From: Moringa oleifera
Taxonomy: Eukaryota > Streptophyta > Magnoliopsida > Brassicales > Moringaceae
NCBI GenBank assembly: GCA_021397835.1
Contig: JAJFZO010000566.1
Location: forward strand, 7,493,501 to 7,557,500
DNA: 64,000 nt
Direction of reading: 5' to 3'
Shown here in pieces: positions 25,286 to 37,105 of this stretch. The notes under the pieces were generated by a model that saw only the letters and a program-made list of their open reading frames with translations, ran no database searches and had not been told where the DNA came from. The first letter of the stretch is position 1. Every line of letters begins with the position of its first letter. A program made the position numbers and the translations under genes.

Positions 25286-26568
25286 ATGGATGACAAAGGA
25301 TGAGGAGAAGGACCGGAGACCAATTCACAGCTCAGCTCGGACTGGCCCGAGATAACTCGAGAGTGCCTCAACAACATCCTCTCTTGTCTCACCTTGGAGC
25401 AGCGGTGGACAGGGGCCATGCTGGTGTGCAAGTCGTGGCTAGAAGCCTGCAAGGTTCCTTCCCTGCACACAGTCTTCGATCTTGAGACTCGGTTCGACTC
25501 GTCCACTGATACACTTCTTTGGTGGTCTCCCGAGTTCGAGAGGAAGATCGATTCCATGCTTCGATGCGTGGTCGATTGGAGCGAAGGTAATCTTACTGAG
25601 ATCCGCGTCAGGCACTGCTCTGATCGCTCTCTTTCCTACCCCAAAGAAAGGTATATTACACATAAAGATATTTGTCCACATGTCTATGTAGATAAACGGA
25701 TTTTGCTCATGATTATTGGTCTCCATGGGTCTATAAATAAAGGTTTTGAATTTTTGATGAAAACTGAAAGACTGAAATTTTAATTGAGACTTTCCAATTG
25801 TTTGATCGATGATTTATTCATGATAAAAGGAATCATGTTTCCATTGATACATATGTGGAGAAATCATGTGACTTTAGCATTGTTATCAATTTTTGAAAAG
25901 AAATTTACTCAGTCTTACCTATATGGCAGCTGTAGCTTTAAATTTTGTAAAATCAAGTTAAAAAATGCATCTGTTTCCCCTGATGCATTTGCAGGTGCCC
26001 AAATCTTCATGTGCTTTCTGTTAAGAGTTGCCCAAATGTTACTGATGCATCAATGGCTAAGATTGCTTTCTGGTGCCCCAAGCCTAGGGAACTTGATATC
26101 AGCTACTGCTATGAAATATCTCATGAATCTCTTGTCATGATAAGCAGGAACTGCCCAAATCTGAAGGTTCTAAACGGAAACATGATGAATTGGCTAGATC
26201 CTTCCCAGCACATTGGGCTTGTGCCTAAGGAGTATTTGAATGCTTGCCCTCAGGATGGGGACTCTCAGGCTGCTGCCATAGGGAAATTTATGCCTCAACT
26301 GGAGCATCTTGAGCTTCGGTTCTCCAAGTTATCTGCTAAAGGTCTTTCTGCAGTCTGTGAGGGGTGCCAGAATCTGGGGTACTTGAATTTGTCTGGGTGT
26401 GCAAACTTGACTAATCGCGAAATTGTCAATGCATCATCAAATCTGAAAAATTTGAAGGAAATTAAGAAGCCAATTTTCTACCTGCCCAGGTCAGTGTTTC
26501 ACACAGAGAGATACGGCCATTGGAGGTTGTATGATGAGAGATTCCAGACAGATATTTTTCGAATTTGA
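25286..26568 (+). pseudogene. SKIP1-like: F-box/LRR protein (SKIP1-like), stop at codon 6
   Basis: Two exons, 25286-25650 and 25995-26568, with a GT-AG intron of 344 bp, would encode 312 residues, the normal family length. The F-box reads DWPEITRECLNNILSC and LVCKSWLEACK. LRR-like repeats follow (KSCPNVTDASMAKIAF, RELDISYCYEISHESLVMI, NLGYLNLSGCANL), and the conserved tail is SVFHTERYGHWRLYDERFQT. Such proteins bind SKP1 in SCF ubiquitin ligases and select substrates. Codon 6 after the expected ATG is TGA (25301-25303), where family members have a glycine-rich N-terminus. The next in-frame ATG (25418) lies inside the F-box and would remove half of it. The same stop is in copy 2. Everything downstream is intact, so the loss is recent, or an unusual start is used. 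Confidence 0.88.
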
Positions 26569-27103
26569 TGAAGTTAGCCTGAAAACACAAGAAGTCCCTG
26601 TGAGGAAGTGGTTCCAATGGATCTGTCCAAGAAAACATAGTGTATGCTACTTAATACAGCTATGGAATGTAGTCTGTGCCATTGGCACTTGTGTTATCTT
26701 TTCATGTTTAACAGCATGAGTTTGCTTTTGCTAGGTCATCTTTGTCTGTGATTTGTGCTATATTGGACTATCTTGCAATTAGTTAATGTATTGTACCTTA
26801 TCCCTTCTACATTGGTTTTCTATGGTAATTAGGGGAAAATCTCTCCCGGTCCCAGCAACCTTTTATTAGGTAAGCTGACTATATTCATGCAATTGGTAGT
26901 GCAGAACCCAGCTTGACAATCACAAATCCTGCTACTCTGTTGAGATCAATCTGATCAAAACAAAAAAACATATGTAACAGTGAATGTAGGAAGCAAAAAG
27001 TAGGACATTGCATATCAAAAACTTTGGAACCAATTTACTAAATTGTGTTTGTCTGTCTAGTTGTGTGAAATATACGTACTTCCAGAAGAGCAGATTAAGG
27101 CTA
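26569..27103. other. 3' flank of F-box gene and spacer
   Basis: This holds the probable 3' untranslated region and intergenic sequence between two convergent genes (F-box on +, acyltransferase on -). No additional gene seen. Confidence 0.6.
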
Positions 27104-27544
27104 CCTTAAATATACCTCCACAAAGTCATAAAAAAGCTTCTTGAGCTGCTGCATGTGATCAACTTCAAGGCATATAACAAAGGAGAAACTCCCATCATTT
27201 GTTGGGCTTGGTAGTAGCAAACTCAATCCTTCCAGATAAACAATTGCGAGCCCCATGTGTGCAGGTTGACCCCATCTGAAATCTGCATCCTGAATTGGCA
27301 GCCACATCCAGTTGACAACATTGAGGTTAGGGCGTCCATATATGTGATTCCCTTGTCTTGGCACCAAACCATCTAAATTAAGGTGTTGCTCCTAGTAGTC
27401 AATGGCTGATCCTAGATACTCATTGTCCATCTTATTTATTGCTTCAAGAACTCTCTCCATTATATCCATCAGAAGCTTTGTTTGTAGATTCTTTGCTGAA
27501 GCAATTGGCCTACTAGGGAAGACAACATTGCCAAAATAAGGTTC

Positions 27545-29872
27545 TGTTAGCAAAAAAGATGCATTATCTGCTGCATATCCAAAGAAGATTTATTCTTCTA
27601 CTTTATCAAGTAGTTTAAATTTTAGATGAAGATAATCTTTAGTTTAGATATCTAGATAAGTACAATTTTAGATCTTGGTTATTTATTTTCTCCTATAAAT
27701 AGGATATTCATCAATGTAGCAAAGCAAATCTTTGCAAGCTATTCAAAGCAATTTCAAGTTTCAAGAGCTATATCTCTTATTCTTCCTCTCCTCTCAAAAA
27801 CCAAATATATCCACATTCCAAAAAACCAACAAAGTGGTATTAGAGCATTTTATCGTGAGGGACTTGTGAGGTTGAAAAAGCTCAAACATAAACCCTAAAC
27901 ACTTCCTACCTATATCCCAGAACCAAAAACCCATACACAATGAATTCAGAAAATTCATTCACAACAATTGCACCTCCGATGTTTGATGGAGCAAACTACC
28001 AGATGTGGGCTGTTAGAATGGAAGCCTGCCTTGATGCCAACGATCTATGGGAAGCTGTTGAACAAGTATATGAAGTTTCAAAATTGCCAAACAATCCTAC
28101 TGTTGCACAAATCAAGATCCAAAAGGAGAGGAAGCAAAGAAAATCAAAAGCAAGAGCAACATTGTTTTCACCTGTCTTCTCCATTATATTTATCAAAATA
28201 ATGACACTGAAAACAATCAAAAAAATTTGAAATTTTTTGAAGCAAGAATATGAAGGGAATGAAAGGATTAGAGGAATGCAAGTGCCGAATTTGATCCGAG
28301 AATTTGAGATGCAAAAAATGAAGGAATCAGAAATAATCAAGGACTATTCCGACAGGCTTCTCGGTATAGTTAACAAAGTAAGACTTCTTGGTACTGATTT
28401 TTCTAATTTTAGAATTGTTCAAAAAATCTTAGTGACAATTCCTGAAAAATTTGAGGCTACAATCTCATCTTTAGAAAACACTAAAGATCTATCAAGTATT
28501 ACCTTGGCAGAATTGTTGAATGCACTACAGGCACAAGAACAAAGGAGGCTTATGAGGCAAGAAGAATCTGTGGAAGGTGCTTTTCAAGCCAAAGCACATA
28601 ACAACAATGGTGATAAAAACAACAAAAATGGTCAAGTGTTTTCACCTTATCCTTATTGCAAAAAAATCAATCATCCACAAAACAAGTGTTGGTGGAGGCC
28701 AGATGCAAGATGTCACAAATGCGACCAGTTAGGGCATGTGGAAAAAATTTGCAAATCTTAACAACAACAAAGACAAGCCAAGATTGCCATTGAACAACCT
28801 CAGGCGGAGGAACTATTTATGGCATCATGCTTTACTACGAACAACTCCCCAGAAAGCTGGCTTATAGATAGTGGTTGCACAAACCACATGACTTTTGATC
28901 AAGAACTCTTCAAAGATCTTGACAAAACTACAATTTCTAAAGTCAGAATTGGGAATGGAGCATATCTTATAGTGAAAGGCAAAGGAACAGTGGCAATCAA
29001 AAGTCACACAGGTTTGAAATTAATTTCAAATGTTTTATATGTTCTTGAAATTAATCAAAATCTTTTGAGTGTTGGTCAGCTCTTGGAAAAAGGATATAGG
29101 GTGCTATTTGAAGACAATCATTGCTTAATTACTGGTGCACAAGGCAAAGAGATGTTTAAAGTCTCAATGAAAGGTAAAAGATTTACCTTGAATATGATAA
29201 AAGAGAAGCACGCTACAATACACAAAGAAAACTTGCCTAAATTCAAGGAGGAGCTTCCTAAAGCTGCTAGTTTTCAATATGAGAAGAAAATCAAGCTTCT
29301 TGCTTAACAAAACAAAGCTTGGAAGACTAAACAAAAACTACAGCAAGTTCACACGGATATCAAAAGATCAATGAAAACATAAATAAAGACTTTACAATAA
29401 AAGGCTTTATTTGAATATGGCTACAAATCAAGCAGGTAAAATGTCAAAGTATTCCAAGTTCAAACTCCAAAGAGAAGTACAAAGAAGAGAAGAAATACAA
29501 TCAAATTTACAGCAAAACAAAAATTCAAAAATGATGACAATGATGCTTTCAAAATCGGTGTATGCAGCAAAACAACAAGGAGGAATGTTAGTAAAAAAGA
29601 TGCCTTATCTACTGCATATCCAAAGAAGATTTATTCTTTTACTTTATCAAGTAGTTTAAATTTTAGATGAAGATAATCTTTAGTTTAGATATTTAGATAA
29701 GTACAATTTTAGATCCTGGTTATTTATTTTTTCCTATAAATAGGACGTTCATTAATGTAGCAAAGTAAGTCTTTGCAAGCTATTCAAAGCAATTTCAAGT
29801 TTCAAGAGCTATATCTCTTATTCTTCCTCTCCTCTCAAAAACTAAATAAATCCACATTCCAAAAAACCAACA
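27545..29872 (+). mobile_element. Internally deleted Copia retrotransposon (gag-protease only)
   Basis: LTRs of 287 bp at 27545-27831 and 29586-29872 begin TGTTAG and end CCAACA. The flanking five bases are GGTTC and AGTTC, a target duplication with one change. A primer-binding site TGGTATTAGAGC starts at 27834, and a purine-rich AAGGAGGA lies just before the 3' LTR. I count about 14 differences between the LTRs by eye. The LTR holds a CTATAAATA box near 27695. The pol region after protease is nearly gone: only an integrase start (LQQVHTDI, near 29340) remains. The insertion splits the acyltransferase gene. Confidence 0.92.
27940..29307 (+). pseudogene. Copia gag-protease reading frame with two in-frame stops
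   Basis: One frame of 1,368 nt: capsid (FDGANYQMWAVRMEACLDAN; MTLKTIKKI; LKQEYEGNERIRGMQ; DYSDRLLGIVNKVRLLG), zinc knuckle CHKCDQLGHVEKIC, protease WLIDSGCTNHMTFD with its catalytic D-S-G intact, and the gag-pre-integrase LYVLEINQNLLSVGQLLEKG. The stops are TGA at 28228-28230, where the family normally has Trp in a W-x-F/L-L context, and TAA at 28759-28761 after the zinc knuckle. The frame ends at 29307. In copy 2 the zinc knuckle keeps the canonical glycine (CHKCGQ). Confidence 0.88.
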
Positions 29873-30289
29873 AGTTCTAGAAATGGAGGATTCAATATGA
29901 GTCATTCATTTACGCCTATGTTCAGTCTAGTTATTTGATCATCAGCGAGACCTTGTGCCTTGCTAGCACAACGCCATATATGTGCCACCAGAATTTCATA
30001 GGTGCTATACTTGGTTGTGCCTCCAACTATTTTCAGCTTATCTCTAAGAGTCTTAAGTTGGTCAAGTGTGATTGGGAAGTTACTGTATCATTTGGCTTTT
30101 TTAGTGATTGGGACTTCAGGGTCTGGTTATGGTTATTCAAGGGAGAAGGTGGATGGTATTTTGTGTTAAAGAAAGAATATCTTGCAACAAGACAATAGGT
30201 TAACAATTTGCAAGCCCACAAGTCCAGAAGAATGGAAGATGAGTGACACTACCCTAGATGAAAAATAAAGTTATAGCCTATTGTATTAT

Positions 30290-31054
30290 TGTTAAATAGG
30301 AACATAAGCATATGTTAACTGTATGTAAATATAGCAATATATACAACATTAGAATAATGTTATTTGACTTAAGGGTATAAATACAATGCATATGGGTCAG
30401 CATCATTGTCTAGGCATTCACAGAAAACCTAGCAGCTTTTATCAAAACCTAGATTTTTTTTTTCTTTGGGTACCAAAGCCTTAAAGATCTTTGTCTGTTA
30501 TCTCCCCTATTGTCTTTGGGTATAAATACAATGCATATGGGTCAGCATCATTGTCTAGGCATTCACAGAATACCTAGCAGCTTTTATCAAAACCTAGATT
30601 TTTTTTCTTTGGGTACCAAAGCCTTAAAGATCTTTGTCTATTATCTCCCCTATTGTCTTTGGGTCCAGCAACTCTGCTCTTTCTCAGCCTGCAAAAGATC
30701 AAAATACTAAAACACTCTTTCCCTTCTCGGCTCCCTTAGATTTCGGTTCAACGTGAAGCTGGATAGAAAAAACTACATAATATGGAAGAATCAAGTATTA
30801 GCTTTAGCAAGAGGTCACAAGATAGAAGGCTTTTAACTGGCAACTGACATTTGTCCACCAATAACCATTCAAATAGCTGACACTGAAGGAAAGATCAAGC
30901 AAGAGAGTAATCCGGCTTACCAGGACTAGATTCAGCAAGGCCAACTTCTTGCAAGTTTGCTGATGTCAATAATATCAGTGGACATCTATGTCCAACTCAA
31001 GACTGATATCGCTGCTCATGGATTATGGACTGGTGTAAAGAGACTATTTGGGAC
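30290..31054 (+). mobile_element. Copia element, LTR and gag start, cut by the duplication joint
   Basis: The LTR-like sequence begins TGTTAAATAGG at 30290 and may end ACTAAAACA at 30714; no primer-binding site is visible, so this end is uncertain. Gag follows with VKLDRKNYIIWKNQVLALAR at about 30753 and ends at VKRLFG where the duplicated unit stops. In copy 2 the same frame continues normally past 56819. Confidence 0.8.
30376..30665 (+). repeat. 145-bp tandem duplication inside the Copia LTR
   Basis: Two head-to-tail copies of a 145-bp unit start at 30376 and 30521, differing by a few bases and the length of a T run. Each contains TATAAATA at its start and CTTTGGGTACCAAAGCC in its middle. 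If the TATAAATA is the LTR core promoter, the LTR carries two. Confidence 0.85.
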
Positions 31055-31060
31055 TGCACC
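31050..31060. other. Duplication junction (novel joint)
   Basis: The Copia sequence ending GGGAC at 31054 is joined to TGCACC of the LINE at 31055. The base before the unit at 5270 (A) differs from 31054 (C), and the base after the unit at 56820 (C) differs from 31055 (T). There is therefore no microhomology and no filler at the joint. Confidence 0.9.
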
Positions 31061-31709
31061 ATTCAATCCATCTACACCATTCTTTTCTGCATCTAACGAG
31101 ATGTGATCATAGGCTTCCTCAATGTCTAGTTTACACACAACGCTCATCTTTTCAGCCATGATTTGACTATCCACCATCGCATCAAGAATTTGTTTACCTT
31201 TCATAAAAGTGTTTCAACTAGGTACCACAACATTATCCACCGCTTTCCTAAATCTCTGGGCTAATACTTTAGAGATCACTTTATTAGATACATTCTACTA
31301 AACTTATAGGTGTGAAGTCCCCGATTATTCACTGCATCTGTTTTCTTTGCAACCAGTATTATAAATGTTGAGCTTAGTGACCGCACAAACCTATTTTTAC
31401 TATGAAATTCCTCAAGTAGCTTCATTATGTCACTTTTCACCACTTCCTAGTTTCCCTTCAAAAAAGCCACTGTGAACCATTCTTATCTCTATCACATTCT
31501 TCCACTGCCTCATTCACTTCTTCCTTCCCAAATGAATGCTCTAGCCACTATTTCAAGATCCCATCAATCTTTTTGAATTGCAACCCATCCAGTTTAGGTC
31601 TCCAAAAGTTAATCTCTTGATACATTTCTTTGTAATATCTAGCAATCCTCTTGTTTAATTCCTTATTCCCTTCTACATTTACCCCTTGTATCTGTAACTT
31701 GTGAATGAA
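31055..31709 (-). mobile_element. LINE fragment at start of copy 2
   Basis: Counterpart of 5271-5925, carrying only the 5'-most part of the truncated LINE, with KLDIEEAYDHIS readable on the minus strand near 31110. The rest of the LINE is absent because the duplication breakpoint lies within it. Confidence 0.9.
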
Positions 31710-32009
31710 GTTGAATCTTTACAAGAACATAATTCTTTGGAGTTTAACAGTCTAAGTAGCAATAACCATTGGGATAATAAAACAAGTAAAGAAATAATCA
31801 AAATACAAATAAAAAAAGCAAGTTAATAGTGGCATTGCCCACAATGTAAAAAATGATAAAGGCAACGTTACCAAGCAGTTTATACCCAAACAAAGCATAT
31901 ACCAATCATTCCATAAAGAAGAATATATTATAGCAGCAATAAACATGATAAGCGAAATTATTAATCACCACCAAAACCTATATAGTATCGTATATCATCA
32001 TTGACATGC

Positions 32010-33584
32010 TGTATTGTTAGACTATAGATGCATAAGCAGGGGCTGCTGTGAATGCATATCCAGAGAATCTTTCTGCTACTAATTCATGGAGAAGTTTTTG
32101 TGTCCTACATTTGTCATTTTTCTGAACGTGCACTACAACAAAATAACCTTTTATTCATAGCTTTAAATGACTTTTGTTCACAGTTCTAAAACTGTGGACT
32201 ATTTCAATGTGAACAAAAGTCGGTTAGAATAGTTCACAGTTCTAAAACTGTGAATAAAACATACTTTAGTTCACAGTTCATTAATGTTTTATTCACAGTT
32301 CTAAAACTGTGAATAAAACTAACTTTAGTTCACAGTTCATTAATGGTCTATTCACAGTCCTAGAACTGTGAATAAAACAACTTTAGTTCATAGTTCATTA
32401 ATGTTTTATTCACAGTTCTAGAACTGTGAATAAAACACTATTAGTTCACTATTCATTAAAGTTTTATTCACCCAGATTTAGAACCCTTGACCTAGATCTA
32501 GAACTCCTAGCCCAAATTTGGAACCCCTAACTCAGGAACTCCCATCCTAGATTCGAGATCTCATACATCTAAATCTAGGACCTTAATAAACATTTTGAAC
32601 CCTAAAACAAGTCTAAAATTTCGATGAAAGTAAAACCATACGCATATCTAGAATCCCAATGAAAGGAAAACCACATCCAGATTTGAGCTTAAAACTAATG
32701 AACTAAAAGCAAAAAATTAAAGAGAATAATTTTTACATTTTAACAAAGAAGATAAGCACATAATTTTGGGAGAAAGGATTAAACTTACCAAGAAAAACAG
32801 ATGAGATTTAAGCTGCCAGTTATGGAACCCAAAAACAAGCAGAACCATGCACACTTTTAATCCCTTCATTACAAATAGTTAGGCCGATCGGAGTCTAGTT
32901 TGCACATCTAGAACTTGGGGAGGCTCTCCTCATAGTATGCACTTCATACATAATATTTACCACCTGAAGAATCAATGAAGTTTATCCTGAGCAAGTGAAG
33001 TAAAAGAATGAATGAAGTTTATCGATCTTTTTGGAGAAGATGTAGGACTTTTATTCACAATTGTAGCCATAACTGTGAATAAAGACTTTTATTCATAGTT
33101 ATGGCTACAACTGTGAATAAAAGTTTCGAATTCTATTGAACTTTAATTCACAGTTATGGTAAAATTGTGAATAAAAGATAACTTTTGTTCACAGTTATAA
33201 ACATAACTATGAACAAAAATGCCTTTATTCATTGTTTTAATAAAAACTGTGAATAAATCCTCCTTTATTCACAGTTGTTATTAAAACTGCGAACTATTTA
33301 GTATAAACTAATCCCATTTTTGTTGTAGTGGTGCCCTTGAATAATTGTATTATTAGAGCAACTACTGGGCAAGAACCATCATCATTCATTTTTCTATATA
33401 AACTGCATACACTTGATTTAGTAACCCTTCTTTACAAAGTCCTTTAACTACTTTGTTACACATCTGAACACTGGGGTGCACTATGACAGATAAACTAAGG
33501 AAAAGTCCCCTTACAACTTTGAGTTCTATAGATTTCAAAAAGATGTTGATCAAGATAATTGCACAAATCTCTGGTGGCAAAAAA
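32010..33584 (-). pseudogene. PPR C-terminal relic a, copy 2
   Basis: Counterpart of 6226-7800 with the same CACTA insertion. Small differences include GLCKEG here where copy 1 has GLCKER, and CCCTTG in place of CCCCTG just after the transposon. Confidence 0.8.
32131..33330. mobile_element. Non-autonomous CACTA transposon, copy 2
   Basis: Same 1,200-bp element, terminal repeats and GTG target duplication as at 6347-7546. It was carried along by the segmental duplication, not inserted anew. Confidence 0.92.
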
Positions 33585-35963
33585 TAATCATGCTAATATC
33601 AAAAACAACATAACCTAAAACAAAGACTAGACAATCTGGTAATAACAATCAAAACATGATTGTAAGCAGCATTACTAATCCGTGAGAAACTAAGAAGTCA
33701 AAGGGCCCACGAAAAGCAAAACAGTATAATGATTCACATATTTTGCTGATGTTCAACGACCATGAAATTCATATCAAAAACATTGACTTGGGAACTTAAC
33801 AGCTTGAAGGACATAAAGGAAACAAGTTAGTTGACTTATTACAAGAAAACAAGTCAATAATCAAGTTGTCCACCGTATACAAAATGTTATTAACTTTTCT
33901 CTTCTTAATGATCAAGATCACTTTTTTGTTAGCCATTGCTGAAGGTCACATATGAAGATTGCAAATAAATAACAAACCTAGAAATAAGAAGAAGGCATCC
34001 AAGAAACAAAATACAGAACTACAAAGTTCGAATAATATCATTCTCCTAGAAGAAATGATTCATTTATAATGCCACCCCCAATACCAGAACCAGGTACGTA
34101 ATAATTAAAACAACCAGTAATCTGCCATGTGGAGCATCAATGGGTAACAGCATCTAAAACAGATGAATGAAATAATATATTTACTTATAGATAACCAACA
34201 TCTACTTTTCGAATCATAAGGCCAGTAGCATTTATTAATAAATCCCATAATTAAATAAATGAAACAGATGGAAGTAAATTTGTTTATACGAAGCATCTCA
34301 CAAGTTCATATTTAAGATGGACATGAAGCCAAATAAATAATTTTAGAGTAATAACAGCAAATAACCATTTTAAGGTAACTTTTTAAAATCTATTCATTGC
34401 ACATAAAGAGTCTATCACAGATAGACATAGTTTCCCTTTACGGTTTAAGTCAGTTCTAAAATATGAAAAACACAAGACAGTTTTGAATGCAAAGCAGGAG
34501 AACATAGACAGTTATGTAGCAAGACTGTATTTTTTCTGCACATACATACACTTCTACATGTCACTACAATAACCATACACACATCTAAAGCACAAGCATG
34601 TGCGATGAATTACAAGCAAAGCCATATAGCAAGATAGTTGAAATCAAGTCAGGTAATATAATCTCTACTGCCCAATACCATGGAAACCAATCAAGTGAAA
34701 AGAATCAATGAATTACTTTGCAATAAAATAGTATGTAAGAGAAAAGCAACAAAAAAATCTGATACAATCATGCAAAATCAAGCATGTAACATGTACATGT
34801 CGTCAAACATGTTATCCAATTTGTCGCTATAAGTGCACATTTCTTTCTGCAGGTAGAGGTCTGTCAACACTCAATGTGTTTTGTTTCCAAAGCCAAACAA
34901 ATAATAACGTATAAAGATCTTACCTTCTGCTTGGATCTATAGAATCCTTACTCTAAGTTTCCTTAACATAAACACATTATTATTCTCAATCAAGTTCAGT
35001 AGCAGGTCTGAGCATTACAAAAATGGTAATGAAAGCAAAGTTGAAAAGATTTAGCCCAACCTAAAGATAAAAAGTAAATAATTTCCTAAAATGGTCAAAC
35101 ATACCAAGGAAGGAGTCACCAAAGCAATAGATTCTACAAATGAAAGTAACACACTAGCATTTATCACCCATGAAGCTCTTATCACGAATACCAGCCTGAA
35201 AACTAAAAAGCCTGAACCACGATAAGGAAGAAGGTTTGGTTAAACTAAATTTGGAAGCCAAATGAGTTTCACAATTGAGTTCATAATCATAACCACTACA
35301 CCATCAACTCTCCTCTCTAGTCAATGAGCAAGGTTTCAGATCATTAACTTTTTTTCGAGTAATGCATAATATGATAAATAGAGGTTTTATGTTTTCATTC
35401 ACTAGATAAGTTAGGTAAAATAAAAAAGAAAATTTGAATTAAAATTAAGGTTTCTAAAGCAAGGATATGTACTTCACTTACCATTTGCAAAACTAACATC
35501 AACTTTGCCACTTGATGCCATAAGAATTATTAATCGTGAAACAATCTAATGACTGAAATATATTTAAGTAAATTAGTTTCCAAAATCATTTTGTGAATCA
35601 ATATTTGATGTTATTATGAATTTATGACCTCAATGAGGTAACTATCAGCAGAGCTTTATGTTGATAAAATAATTTTTATAATAATACAATTAATGTTCTT
35701 TTATCAATACAAGAATATAATGTTGAACTTTAAAACTCATTAATGGTGGGATACCTCTAATTTGAAGATATAAAATTAGAAATGAAACATTCAAAATATA
35801 AACACAATACCAAGTTAATAGTACCAATGTGTGCAATGACAAACATAATGGATGCAACATTAACCAATAATTTATACCTAAAACAAAATATAACAGCTAC
35901 AATCTGATGAGTAAAATCTCATAATCACTATTAAACCTGCAAACTGTTACATAATCATTGGTC
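33585..35963 (-). repeat. PPR-cluster noncoding repeat block and spacer, copy 2
   Basis: Counterpart of 7801-10179. No coding region. Carries the same donor-like islands, with point differences such as AAACTAAC here versus AAAGTAAC in copy 1 near 35490. Confidence 0.6.
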
Positions 35964-36239
35964 TAATACATTGTTAGACCATAAATCCACATGCATTTCT
36001 GCCAGTATAGATTATTTCAAAAGATACTAATGAATTATGGTGTTATAAGAGCAATAATCAGGGAAACAACCATGACCTTTAATTTTTCTAAATAAATCAT
36101 AGGAATTATTTAGAAGCCCATCTTTACACAATCCTTTAACCATTATCTTATATGTCTAAAGTTTAGGTGGTACCCTTCACAGAGAGATTGCATAAAAGTC
36201 CTTTTGCATATTTAATTTGTCCAACTCTGCAAAAATTGT
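35964..36239 (-). pseudogene. PPR C-terminal relic b, copy 2
   Basis: Counterpart of 10180-10455, with the same stops and the same KGLCKDGLLNNSYDLF reading. Confidence 0.8.
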
Positions 36240-36440
36240 ATCAGGAACTAGTAACAAAAGAAATCATTTCATGACTACACCAAAGAATAGGGAATGTTGT
36301 ATTGCAACACAATAGCAACAGTTTATGCTCAAATAGAACATATAATTGTCACTGTATAAAGAACAGAAAATGTCGTAGTAGCTGTAATATGATAAGCAAC
36401 ATTATTAGTCACCATCAAACACTATAAGTATTACACATCA

Positions 36441-36712
36441 TCATTGATCAGATGCATTATTAGACCATAGATCCAGAAGTAAGGCTCTTGTCAATGCATC
36501 TGCAGATATTCTTCTTTCCAGTGATTCATGGAGAAGTTTTTGTATCCTATCTGAAGGAGCCCCTTGAATAATTGTGTTATTAAGAGCAATTGGGGGGCAA
36601 CAACCATCATCATTCATTTTTTTTATACAAAGCATATATACTTCATTCATTAAACCTTCTTTACAGAGTTCATTTTACCATTTTGTTAAACATTTGAACG
36701 CTAGGCTCCAAT
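36441..36712 (-). pseudogene. PPR C-terminal relic c, copy 2, with 12-bp deletion
   Basis: Counterpart of 10657-10940. Twelve bases are missing after 36550 relative to copy 1, removing four codons in frame. Otherwise the C-terminal reading to LLDLWSNNASDQ is the same. Confidence 0.8.
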
Positions 36713-37105
36713 CTAATGATTAAAATATAAGAAAATTTGTTTCCACAGAAGCATATCAAAAATCCATATCAATATAGTTATGACTTTACGACCTTAATGG
36801 GATAGAAAGGCAAATGAAACCAAAGTTCAATGTCAACTAAAATTAGTTTTACTCTTTGAAGTTCAGAAGTCATCAATGCTGGAAAACACCATTTTGAATA
36901 TATTAAAAAACTAGACAAGAAATGGTCAAAATACAAACACAAGAGCAAGTTATTAGTATCATTGTCTACAATGTCAAACATAATGAACGTAACATTAGAC
37001 AACAGTTCATACTCAAACAGAATATATTGTTTAAACTATGAATATGATAAGTAACATTTCACAGTCACTGTAGAACCTACAAACTGTTATATATTATCAT
37101 TGATC
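36713..37105. other. Spacer before main PPR pseudogene, copy 2
   Basis: Counterpart of 10941-11333; nothing coding. Confidence 0.5.

Larger units (their letters stand above)
27104..30225 (-). pseudogene. BAHD acyltransferase pseudogene (HCT-like), split by a Copia element
   Basis: Reading from 30225: VARYSFFNTKYHPPSP, a frameshift, LDQLKTLRDKLKIVGG, KYSTYEILVAHIWRCASKAQ, GLADDQITRLNI, then a stop and NPPFLEP. After the transposon it continues YFGNVVFPSRPIASAKNL, MDNEYLGSAIDY, a stop, NLNVVNWMWLPIQDADFRWG and GLSLLLPSPTNDGSFSFVIC. These are the middle and C-terminal blocks of BAHD enzymes, which move acyl groups from CoA onto alcohols or amines; order and wording are closest to hydroxycinnamoyl transferases. 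The structural DFGWG motif is DFRWG. The N-terminal half with the catalytic HXXXD is missing. Truncation, stops and a 2.3-kb insert mean it is not functional. Confidence 0.88.
5271..31054 (+). repeat. Tandem segmental duplication, copy 1 (25,784 bp)
   Basis: Every position from 5271 has a near-identical counterpart starting at 31055. The offset is 25,784 at the left end and drifts to 25,765 at the right end through small indels, including a 12-bp loss at 10.76 kb, a 17-versus-12 T run at 22.6 kb and single-base changes. The unit ends inside a Copia gag frame at 31054. Confidence 0.97.

Noticed and set aside
25222..25726. Long open frames on both strands across the first F-box exon
   Set aside because: They overlap the F-box exon in other frames, show no family features and are explained by the higher GC content there.
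27834..27846. Sequence matching the end of a methionine tRNA
   Set aside because: It is a retrotransposon primer-binding site next to an LTR; no tRNA cloverleaf surrounds it. The same applies to 14563-14575 on the other strand.
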